Shown: positions 42,487 through 50,451 of the stretch, one piece after another
Numbering within the stretch: position 1 is the first letter of the stretch
Layout of the letters: each line of letters begins with the position of its first letter
From: Candidatus Gastranaerophilales bacterium
Lineage (GTDB): Bacteria; Cyanobacteriota; Vampirovibrionia; Gastranaerophilales; Gastranaerophilaceae
NCBI GenBank assembly: GCA_944324305.1
Contig: CALUVV010000005.1
Span: 124,001 to 188,000, forward strand
Direction of reading: 5' to 3'
DNA length: 64,000 bases
Position numbers and translations under genes: made by a program
Notes under the pieces: generated by a model
What the model saw: only the letters and a program-made list of their open reading frames with translations
Database searches by the model: none
What the model was told of the DNA's origin: nothing

Positions 42487-43349
42487 TATTTCCAATTCCA
42501 AAAATATCTTTTTATTTTATCCGTAAAACCTAACTTTTTAAATTTGCCTTTTTGAACTGATTGAATTTCAAACGGCTCCGGCTGAATTGTCCTTGCAAAC
42601 TTAATGTCAGGTTCGCCGAAAAGCATAACATAAGACGCTTTATAACCCTTCGGAATATTTAAGTATTCTGACAATTCGGGCATAATAAGCAGACAAAATT
42701 CCACAAGCCCGCACCAGCATGTCCCGACATTCATGCTGTTTGCGTAAAGTTCAAAATAACTTAAAGCAATGAACGGGTCGACATTAGCACAGGGAGCGTT
42801 TATCGGAGCAGAAACAACAACCATGTGAGGAGCACCTCTGAACAAAATATCCTGCCCTTCAAGAAAAGATTTTGTATATCTGCTCAATTTTTTAGCAACC
42901 GCCTTTACGGGTTTAACGGTCAGGGCGTCTTTAATCTTTTGATTTACGTAATCTCTGAATTCATTCATAACTTCAATATCATCAATAAACGCAAAGTGAA
43001 GCTTATGAAAATTCACGCCCGTCGGAACATATTTAAGCATATCTTTTAATTTTTGCATCTTATCGGGAGAAAGATTTTCCTGTTTGTAATGCCTTACGCT
43101 CCTGCGTGATTTAATAAGATTTAAAATCATTTCGGGGTCCTGCGAATAAATTTTGTCGGAATCCTCAGGGTGCTTTCCGCATACAGATATTGCGCCGACA
43201 GGACATACCGCAAGACAGTGCTGGCATTTAAAACATTTTTTCTCATCAATTACGGGAATTTTTTCATCATTAAAAGCAAGTGCTTTCGGGGAACAATCCT
43301 TTATACAAAGTCCGCAATGAATACATTTTTCTTTATCAATTTCAAACAT
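42486..43349 (-). CDS. Nitroreductase-family protein with N-terminal 2x[4Fe-4S] ferredoxin
   Basis: 287 residues. The first 60 hold two 4Fe-4S motifs: CIHCGLCIKDCSP and CFKCQHCLAVCPV. The nitroreductase flavin domain follows (LIKSRRSVRHYKQENLSPDK, then NFHKLHFAFID and GTCWCGLVEFCLL). The fusion is common in anaerobes and uses ferredoxin-type electrons to reduce nitro, quinone or flavin substrates; the natural substrate is unknown. Ribosome-binding site GAGG. Confidence 0.87.
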   Translation of the reverse strand: MFEIDKEKCIHCGLCIKDCSPKALAFNDEKIPVIDEKKCFKCQHCLAVCPVGAISVCGKHPEDSDKIYSQDPEMILNLIKSRRSVRHYKQENLSPDKMQKLKDMLKYVPTGVNFHKLHFAFIDDIEVMNEFRDYVNQKIKDALTVKPVKAVAKKLSRYTKSFLEGQDILFRGAPHMVVVSAPINAPCANVDPFIALSYFELYANSMNVGTCWCGLVEFCLLIMPELSEYLNIPKGYKASYVMLFGEPDIKFARTIQPEPFEIQSVQKGKFKKLGFTDKIKRYFWNWK

Positions 43350-43368
43350 AATTTTACCTCTAAATTAT

Positions 43369-43397
43369 TATACAAGAAAAATTATTGATGCTATAAT
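43369..43397 (+). promoter_or_regulatory. Leaderless promoter for the second TolC gene
   Basis: TATACA (weak -35, 43369-43374), 17-bp spacer, perfect TATAAT (43392-43397), then seven bases to ATG 43405. No Shine-Dalgarno. Confidence 0.6.
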
Positions 43398-43404
43398 TTA
43401 ATAT

Positions 43405-44712
43405 ATGAAAAAATTCATTTTGTTGATATTAATATTGCTAACCTGTACCCCTTCTTACGGAGATGAAACCATTAAAAAAATCTCATTGCAGGAAGCACTG
43501 AATATTGCCGTTGAAAACAATATAGATTATCAGTCATCAAAAATGAACGTAGACATTGCGGCAAATAAGGTCAGAGCGTCAAACAGACTTCAGAACCCTG
43601 AAATACAAACCCGTTTTAATATGGGAGGAATAGGCAGCGGAGAACCTCAAACAACAGGCCTCAGCGAGAGAATAGAAATCGCCAAAAGAGATGCAAGAAA
43701 AAAACTGGCTCAGGCAAATCTTGATTTGGAAAAACAAAATCTTAATTATACCGAATTTGATTTAAAAATGGATGTAAGAGAAGCTTACGTAAACCTTGTT
43801 GCGGCAAAAGAGATTTTAATAGTTCTGGAGCAAAGACGAAAATTATTAAGCGACCTTCTTGCAATTGCCAAAAAACGTGTTGCGGCAGGAGAAGTTGAAG
43901 AAATTGATGTCATTCAAACCGAAATTGCATTAAATCAGCTTGTAATTCAGGTTAACACACAGAAAGCTAACGTCAAAAGTGCAATGTATGACTTCAATAA
44001 GGCAATAAATATTAATAATAAAAATAATATTAAATATGATGCGCAGGATGACAATTTTTCTGATAAAGACGATTTTATAGCTTTGTTAAGCCCGAAACCG
44101 CTTGATAAACTTCCTTCTTTTGACTCTATAATGCAAAATTCACTGAAAAACAGATATGACATAAAAATTGCAAAACAAGAAATTGACGTTGCCAGAAAAA
44201 ATCTTGTTTACGTAAGCCGTCAAAGAATTCCCGATTTGGAAGTTCAGGGCGGCTACGGCTTTATAACAAGCGGCATGAGCGATTCCGGCACGGCGGTAAA
44301 CGGAGCTTACGCAGGTGCAAATATAGTCAATATCCCGCTTTTCTATTCTTATAAACCTGAAATTCAAAACGCAAAAATGCAGGTCAATCAGGCAGAGTTG
44401 AAATTTATATCCGTGCAAAACAAGGCAGTTAATGATTTGAACGGGGCTTATGAAAAATTTGCCACTGCAAAAATTAATCTTAACTACTACAATGATAACC
44501 TTCTCAAAAATTCAAACGAATTAATAAGAGTTGCCAAGAAAAACTATGCAACAGGGAAATCAACATTAACTACTCTTATAGTAATGGAGCAGTCTTACAG
44601 GTCAATAGTTGCCGGCTATACTTATGCTCTGGCGGATTATTACAAGTGCTGGATAGACTTTTTGAGAGAAGTTAACGTGGAAAATTTTGATCTTAACGAA
44701 GAAAGTATTTAA
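43405..44712 (+). CDS. TolC-family outer membrane efflux protein
   Basis: 435 residues with signal peptide (MKKFILLILILLTCTPSYG). Two TolC repeats: ISLQEALNIAVENNIDYQSS with RASNRLQNPEIQTRF, and NRYDIKIAKQEIDVARKNLV with RQRIPDLEVQGGYGF. Long coiled-coil helices are present (DLLAIAKKRVAAGEVEEIDV). It resembles the CusC/CzcC side of the family. No pump or fusion protein is adjacent; the gene three bases downstream is adenine deaminase, an unexpected operon partner. Confidence 0.88.
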   Translation: MKKFILLILILLTCTPSYGDETIKKISLQEALNIAVENNIDYQSSKMNVDIAANKVRASNRLQNPEIQTRFNMGGIGSGEPQTTGLSERIEIAKRDARKKLAQANLDLEKQNLNYTEFDLKMDVREAYVNLVAAKEILIVLEQRRKLLSDLLAIAKKRVAAGEVEEIDVIQTEIALNQLVIQVNTQKANVKSAMYDFNKAININNKNNIKYDAQDDNFSDKDDFIALLSPKPLDKLPSFDSIMQNSLKNRYDIKIAKQEIDVARKNLVYVSRQRIPDLEVQGGYGFITSGMSDSGTAVNGAYAGANIVNIPLFYSYKPEIQNAKMQVNQAELKFISVQNKAVNDLNGAYEKFATAKINLNYYNDNLLKNSNELIRVAKKNYATGKSTLTTLIVMEQSYRSIVAGYTYALADYYKCWIDFLREVNVENFDLNEESI

Positions 44713-44715
44713 AAA

Positions 44716-46443
44716 ATGAAACAGGAAAAATTAATTAAAACAGCACGCGGGCTTGAGAAAGCCGATTTGGTTATAAAAAACGCAAATGTAATAAACGTTT
44801 TATCCGAAGAAATTCATAAATGCGATATAGCAATCTCTGACGGAATAATCGCAGGTATCGGAGAAGGTTACGAGGGCAAAAAGGAGATTAACATAAACGG
44901 AGCTTACGTTTCTCCCGCATTTATCGACGGACACGTTCATCTTGAAAGCTCAATGATGCTTCCGCATGAGTTTGCAAAAGCCGTTGTACCCTGCGGCACA
45001 ACTACAGTAATAATCGACCCGCATGAAATTTCAAATGTTCTCGGACTTCATGGTATAAGCTATATGCATGAAGCGGTTAAAAATCTTCCGCTCAATGTTT
45101 ACACAATGCTTCCGTCATGCGTTCCCGCTACTCCTTATGAAACTTCGGGATTTGACCTGAACAGCTACGATCTGGCGCTTTTAATCGACAGTCCCTGGGT
45201 TCTCGGAATTGCCGAAATGATGAATTATTCCGGACTTCTCAATTTAGACAAAAATGTTCTGGCAAAGCTTGACCTTGCAAAATCCAAGGGTAAAAGAATT
45301 GACGGGCATGCACCGTTTTTAAGCGGAAAAGACTTATGCGCTTATACTGCAAGCGGGGTTAAATCAGACCACGAGTGCACAAACCCCGATGAAGCAATAG
45401 AAAAAATCCGCCTCGGAATGTATATTATGATAAGGGAAGGTACAGCGGCAAAAGATTTGGATGCCCTTATTCCCGTTTTAAAAGAAAAAAATACACGAAA
45501 ATGCATGTTTGTAACAGATGACAGACACCCGAAAGATTTGCGCGTCCATATTAATGACATGGTAAGACGTGCTGTTGACGCAGGTGTTGATGTTATAAAA
45601 GCAGTTCAAATCGGAAGCTTAAACACCGCAGAATACTTCGGGCTAAAAAATCAGGGGGCTGTTGCACCGGGTTACAAGGCTGATTTGCTTGTTCTGCCCG
45701 ATTTAAAAACTTTCAAACCCGATTTGGTTATAAAAGACGGAAAAGTTGTTGCCGAAAACGGTAAGCTTTTAAAAGACTTTGCCAAATTTGAAAAACCTTC
45801 CGTAAGAAGTTCAATTAACGTCCGCTGGATTGAAGAAAAGGACTTTGAGATTAAGGGCGCATCGGAATTTGTTAATACAATAGAGATTATTCCCCATCAG
45901 CTTGTTACAAAATCGTCCGTATGCAAGGCAAAACTCGAAAACGGCAAGCTTAACAGCAACATTGAAACAGACACTTTAAAAATTCTTGTAATGGAGCGGC
46001 ACAGGGCAACGGGTAATATCGGAAAAGGTTTTGTTAAAGGTTTTAATTTAAAATCAGGTGCTATAGCTTCGACCGTTGCACATGATTCGCATAACATGAT
46101 AATTGTCGGCACAAACGATTTTGACATGTACACTGCTGCGGTTGAACTCGTTAAAATGCAGGGCGGCAAGGTTGTGGTAAACAACGGTAAAATTATTGCA
46201 AAACTCCCGCTTCCGATTGCAGGTTTAATTTCGGATAAGGATTTTGATTACGTGGTGAAACACTGCGATGAACTTAACGAAGCTGTTAAACAATTAGGCT
46301 GTACTCTTGACGATGCCTTTATGACAATGAGCTTCCTGTCCTTACCGGTAATTCCCGAATTAAAGATTACCGATAAAGGTTTGTTCAGTACTGAAAAATG
46401 GGATTTCGTGAAGATTAATCCTGAAAAATGCCGCCTGTCTTAG
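44716..46443 (+). CDS. ade: Adenine deaminase
   Basis: 575 residues, the usual length. Amidohydrolase metal motif in FIDGHVHLESSMMLPHEFA, then GTTTVIIDPHEISNVLG, HAPFLSGKDLCAYTASGVKSDHE, VTDDRHP and the C-terminal domain (AVELVKMQGGKVVV). It deaminates adenine to hypoxanthine with Mn/Fe in the active site, for purine salvage or nitrogen release. No ribosome-binding site is visible; the start is four bases after the TolC stop, so translation is probably coupled. Confidence 0.93.
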   Translation: MKQEKLIKTARGLEKADLVIKNANVINVLSEEIHKCDIAISDGIIAGIGEGYEGKKEININGAYVSPAFIDGHVHLESSMMLPHEFAKAVVPCGTTTVIIDPHEISNVLGLHGISYMHEAVKNLPLNVYTMLPSCVPATPYETSGFDLNSYDLALLIDSPWVLGIAEMMNYSGLLNLDKNVLAKLDLAKSKGKRIDGHAPFLSGKDLCAYTASGVKSDHECTNPDEAIEKIRLGMYIMIREGTAAKDLDALIPVLKEKNTRKCMFVTDDRHPKDLRVHINDMVRRAVDAGVDVIKAVQIGSLNTAEYFGLKNQGAVAPGYKADLLVLPDLKTFKPDLVIKDGKVVAENGKLLKDFAKFEKPSVRSSINVRWIEEKDFEIKGASEFVNTIEIIPHQLVTKSSVCKAKLENGKLNSNIETDTLKILVMERHRATGNIGKGFVKGFNLKSGAIASTVAHDSHNMIIVGTNDFDMYTAAVELVKMQGGKVVVNNGKIIAKLPLPIAGLISDKDFDYVVKHCDELNEAVKQLGCTLDDAFMTMSFLSLPVIPELKITDKGLFSTEKWDFVKINPEKCRLS

Positions 46444-46450
46444 GCGGCAT
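46428..46450 (+). terminator. Terminator overlapping the ade stop codon
   Basis: Stem ATGCCGCC / GGCGGCAT around a 7-base loop that contains the start of the TAG stop codon, followed by a short T/CT run. Confidence 0.65.
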
Positions 46451-46462
46451 CTCTTATATATA

Positions 46463-49400
46463 TTATTCGTCGATTGTTGTTGTAGAAATGTTTTGGATTG
46501 TCTGAGCAATAGGCTGGTCTTTTTCTATTAAACTTAAATATAATAACTTGTTAGCCGTTGCCTGGTCGAGGTCTATAAATTTACCTCCTGCTTTTACATC
46601 GCTTGCTGATACAATCTTAACATTGGCGTTAATCTCTAAATCACCGTAAGTTAAATGTACAGGAACAACATCACCGACTTTTAATTTACCTTTATGTTTA
46701 AGAGATACACCGCCTCTTGATATGTCGGAAATTGATACAACTTCGTCTGTTGATTCAAATGAAATTAAGTTTTGATTATCATCGGTGCCAAATCTCATAT
46801 ACTGACGTTTGTCAATAGAGTCAACTCTGTCATTTACAACACGTTGTTTGTAAACTGCCTGACCAAAGTCAATATTTGGAATGTCCGGTTCAACAACATC
46901 ATCATCCGTATCAGTATCTGTATCGGCGTCTATATCTGTATCAGTATCTGTATCGATGTCAATATCAGTATCGGTGTCCGCATCAGTATCGGTGTCTGTA
47001 TCGGTATCCGTATCTGCATCGGTATCAGTATCGGTGTCTGTGTCAACATCTGTATCAGTGTCCGTATCAGTGTCAGTATCCGTATCTGTGTCGGTATCCG
47101 TATCTGTATCCGTATCCATATCTGTATCGGTATCCGCATCTGTATCTGTGTCAGTATCGGTATCTGTATCTGTGTCAGTATCGGTATCTATATCTGTGTC
47201 AGTATCGGTATCTGTATCCGTATCCGTATCTGTATCGGTATCTGCATCTGTATCGGTATCCGTATCTGTGTCGGTATCCGTATCTGTATCCGTATCCATA
47301 TCGGTATCGGTATCAGTATCGGTATCTGTGTCAGTATCGGTGTCAATATCTGTATCGGTGTCGGTATCCGTATCCATGTCAGTATCCGTATCCGTGTCAG
47401 TGTCTGTATCGGTGTCAATATCTGTATCGGTATCTACGTCAGTATCTGCACCGTCTTCTTTATCTTCAGGTACTACTAGATTATCGTCATCATTTTCGTC
47501 GCCTTCCTGATCAGTTGTAGGATTATCAACGTAGTCGCCGTCTTCATCTTTTACGCCGTCATATCCTTCGTCCTGACCCTGTGAACTGCCGCCGTAATAG
47601 TAATTACGGTCATTTTCATTTTTACCTATAGCAGTAACATCATCCGGTCTTACGGCTTTTGCTCTGATAGAAACAGCTTCGCCATCAGGTGTTGTAATTT
47701 TATTTGTTCTTGCATCTTCTTCAAAGTATGAATGGTTAAATCTCAAAGGTTCATCACTTACTTGGCCTCTGTCTTTGCCCATATGGAAATGGTAACCGCC
47801 TGCGTAAGCATTATCTGCGACAAGTGTTAAATCTTGTTCATGAGCAGGTCTGCCTTCGCCTTTACCGTTAATTTTACCGTTTTTAATAATTATTGTTGAG
47901 TCTGCGGCATTGCTGTGGTCATCAGGGTTATCCCAAGAAGTATCGAGGTCAAGAGCGGTTATTTTAACTCTGTCAGGATGAATATCTCCGTTAGGGCCGT
48001 AATAATCCTGAGGATATGCAGGAACTTCGCCAAGATGTTCAATGTACATATTTTTACCGCGTGTTGTAAGATTAATGTCTTTTGCCGCAGTTGTTTCTCT
48101 TATGAATGTATCACCTGAAAATTCAGCATTTATTGAACCTTCGCGTGATATTAAACCGCCTACGTTTGTATCGAGTTTATCACCGTTATCCGCGTCCATA
48201 CCTTTAACGTTAATATCCTTAATTGCAAGCATATCAACTCCGTATTCAGCGTTATCGGTGTGGTTCAGCTGACCGTCAACAGAACCGTAGCTTCCTTGAT
48301 TTTGTCTGAAAGTTAAAGCTTCGGAAGGTTCCCCCCCCCCGATATTGCCGCTTGCAATAATTGAAATGCCTGCGCCTTCAACATTCGGTTTGGTTTTATC
48401 TGTTGATTTGTTAAGAATATCGTAAGCTGTTCCGCCTTTATTTGCAGAATCATCAGCAAGCAGAATTACACGTCCGTCTGCCTTAATTTGGTCAACGTTC
48501 ATGTTTTTATTTAAGCTTGCTAGGTTTATTAAAGATTTGTTTGTTCCTTTTGTGCTGATTGCCTTAATTTTACCGTCAATTGATACGTTAACTGATTTTG
48601 TCAAATCTCTTGCATCCGTACCTATACCGGTATATGCACCGTCATTCGGTCCTATCTCTTCGCCGACTGCACCGTTTGTCACGTTAATATTTAAGTCGGC
48701 ACCGTTTGTTGTAGCAATCAAAGTATTGTCAACACCGTTGTTTAAAAGATTTCCGTCCGTAACATCAATATTAACATCGGCATTGGAACTAATGTTATTA
48801 TTATTATCTGCATGACCGATTGTCATGTTTGAATTTTTATTGGTAAATTGCACCGAGCCTGTTTTATTTGCGTGATTAATGTCAACTTTACCTTTAATAT
48901 TCATACCGCCGTTGCCGTCATTATAAACAAGTAAAGTTGAATTATTATTGTTTGCTCCCGATCTTATATTACCCGAAGCGTCAACCAGCAGGCCGCCTGC
49001 ATTATTAGTAATCTTCATTGCACCGTTTGGATTTGACACTTCGCCTGCAATATTAATACCTTTAGAGCCTGTGTTTGTAATTGTAATATTACCGTTTCCG
49101 TAATTTCTTACGATTGCATCAGCACCTACGGAAGTACCTGTTTTAGAGGTAATTACAATGTTGCCGTTTGAACTTGCAAACGCATTGCCTGATGCCATGT
49201 TATCAGTTTTTACAAGTTTATCAAATAATGTTTTTGCAGCATCTTCGGTTTTTATAACTTCCGTATTACCTCCGACGCCGGCAACAAGCAAACCGCCTTT
49301 GCCTATGTTAACATCTCCGCCTTTAAGTTCTACATTTCCTCTTGCTATAACAGCACCGTCAATATTAATTATATTGCCTGCTTCATTACCGCCTGCAAGC

Positions 49401-50074
49401 GATGCACTGTCAAATGTCGCATCAGTATTTACGACATTAATTGTATTTTTGTCATAAACAATACTGTCAGGATCGATTACACCGTTATGCGCCGTAGCCT
49501 CTTTAATGGCATAATTAGGGCTTTGTGGAAGATTGAGAGTATTTTTTAACCTGTCAAAATCATTCTGTGCAGGTGTGATTACAGATAAACTTCCGACGTT
49601 TAAAACGCCTGAAGCTCCGACAACCATACCTTGCGGAGAGATAAATACCAGATTACCATCAGTTTTTAAAGCACCGTTGCTTCCTATTTTTGTCAGGGCA
49701 TTAACAATACCGTCAATTTTAACCTGGCCGTTTACAAGGTTAATAAAATTATCAATATCTCCTGTTTTATAAGTATGCGTTACGGTATCGCCGTCAACAG
49801 TCTGATTTTGCTGATACCATTGAAAAATAAAATTCAGAACATCGCCTTGTCCGAGCTGTAAATCATTAAAATGTTTAAAACCCGTATTGCCGTTAACGGC
49901 ATCAGGTCTGATTTCATAATTACCTGTTTGAGTATTCGGATTTATCGGGCTTCCGTCTCCGTTAGTAATAATGGAAGCTGCCAATACCTGATAAGCCATT
50001 GATTGCTGCATTACAAATAAAAAACTTAACATAAATGCAACTAATCTTTTTTTATTTATTCCCGAATATTTCAT
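46463..50074 (-). CDS. TPS/LktA-like filamentous adhesin with Asp-Thr linker and C-terminal PilZ domain
   Basis: 1203 residues from ATG 50074 (GAGG ten bases upstream; an earlier GTG lacks one). Signal sequence with KKRLVAFMLSFLFVMQQSMA, then a TPS-type haemagglutinin domain (about 35-210: GNYEIRPDAVNGNTGFKHF, GNLVFISPQGMVVGASGV). A beta-helix region follows to about 790, then an acidic segment and about 180 residues of Asp-Thr dipeptides (about 875-1055). At the C-terminus is a PilZ domain with both c-di-GMP motifs: RQYMR near 1090 and DISRGG near 1117, then VKIVSASDVKAGGKFIDL. PilZ on an exported protein is very unusual. A G10 tract lies in the beta-helix region, in frame as sequenced. No TpsB partner gene is in the window. 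Confidence 0.82.
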   Translation of the reverse strand: MKYSGINKKRLVAFMLSFLFVMQQSMAYQVLAASIITNGDGSPINPNTQTGNYEIRPDAVNGNTGFKHFNDLQLGQGDVLNFIFQWYQQNQTVDGDTVTHTYKTGDIDNFINLVNGQVKIDGIVNALTKIGSNGALKTDGNLVFISPQGMVVGASGVLNVGSLSVITPAQNDFDRLKNTLNLPQSPNYAIKEATAHNGVIDPDSIVYDKNTINVVNTDATFDSASLAGGNEAGNIINIDGAVIARGNVELKGGDVNIGKGGLLVAGVGGNTEVIKTEDAAKTLFDKLVKTDNMASGNAFASSNGNIVITSKTGTSVGADAIVRNYGNGNITITNTGSKGINIAGEVSNPNGAMKITNNAGGLLVDASGNIRSGANNNNSTLLVYNDGNGGMNIKGKVDINHANKTGSVQFTNKNSNMTIGHADNNNNISSNADVNIDVTDGNLLNNGVDNTLIATTNGADLNINVTNGAVGEEIGPNDGAYTGIGTDARDLTKSVNVSIDGKIKAISTKGTNKSLINLASLNKNMNVDQIKADGRVILLADDSANKGGTAYDILNKSTDKTKPNVEGAGISIIASGNIGGGEPSEALTFRQNQGSYGSVDGQLNHTDNAEYGVDMLAIKDINVKGMDADNGDKLDTNVGGLISREGSINAEFSGDTFIRETTAAKDINLTTRGKNMYIEHLGEVPAYPQDYYGPNGDIHPDRVKITALDLDTSWDNPDDHSNAADSTIIIKNGKINGKGEGRPAHEQDLTLVADNAYAGGYHFHMGKDRGQVSDEPLRFNHSYFEEDARTNKITTPDGEAVSIRAKAVRPDDVTAIGKNENDRNYYYGGSSQGQDEGYDGVKDEDGDYVDNPTTDQEGDENDDDNLVVPEDKEDGADTDVDTDTDIDTDTDTDTDTDTDMDTDTDTDTDIDTDTDTDTDTDTDTDMDTDTDTDTDTDTDTDTDADTDTDTDTDTDTDTDTDIDTDTDTDTDTDTDTDTDADTDTDMDTDTDTDTDTDTDTDTDTDTDTDVDTDTDTDTDADTDTDTDTDTDADTDTDIDIDTDTDTDIDADTDTDTDDDVVEPDIPNIDFGQAVYKQRVVNDRVDSIDKRQYMRFGTDDNQNLISFESTDEVVSISDISRGGVSLKHKGKLKVGDVVPVHLTYGDLEINANVKIVSASDVKAGGKFIDLDQATANKLLYLSLIEKDQPIAQTIQNISTTTIDE
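46903..47447 (-). repeat. Hexanucleotide repeat encoding Asp-Thr tract
   Basis: About 545 bases of a degenerate six-base unit (GAY-ACN on the coding strand), with occasional Ile, Met, Ala or Val for Thr. All frames of both strands are open here, giving spurious ORFs. Length change by slippage in six-base steps would keep frame. Confidence 0.9.
48331..48340. repeat. C10/G10 tract in the PilZ adhesin gene
   Basis: Ten C on the plus strand, coding GGG GGG GGG G in NIGGGEPSE of the adhesin. The reading frame is open at this length. Loss or gain of one base would remove the Asp-Thr tract and PilZ domain. Confidence 0.9.
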
Positions 50075-50451
50075 TTTAATGAACCTCGTTTGTTCTTTTT
50101 TGCACGTAAACACTTTATATTACATGTATATAAACGTTTTTTTTATTTAAATCTTTACTTTTTTCATAACCTTTTTTACAAAAGTTAATATTTATCTTAT
50201 TTTTATATAATTTTGCCATATCTTTATATAGTAATTATATAAATAATATATGCATTTATTAAGAAATATTAAGCAATAAATAACCCTCAATCACTCTCAT
50301 ATCAAGGGTTTTAAAAATTTATATTAAAATTTTATGAATTTTACGCAATTTGACGTTTTAAAATGTTTTTACATGGACATAGAGAAGTATAAAAAAACTG
50401 TCAATTTTCATGCAAATTATTATAATGAAGATTGAAAGAAAGGACTGAATT
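50075..50451. other. Divergent intergenic region
   Basis: 377 very AT-rich bases. A weak hairpin (AACCCT/AGGGTT arms, 50281-50312) lies in the middle. No convincing ORF. A promoter for the plus-strand gene is at 50398-50426. Confidence 0.5.
50398..50426 (+). promoter_or_regulatory. Promoter of the 948-residue protein gene
   Basis: CTGTCA (weak -35, 50398-50403), 17-bp spacer, TATAAT (50421-50426), then a short leader with AAAGGA before ATG 50452. Confidence 0.55.

Noticed and set aside
46772..47520. Several long plus-strand ORFs and extra minus-strand ORFs opposite the Asp-Thr tract
   Set aside because: They arise because the six-base repeat is open in all frames. They consist of Ser-Val, Tyr-Arg-Cys-Gln or Ile-Cys repeats and have no ribosome-binding sites.
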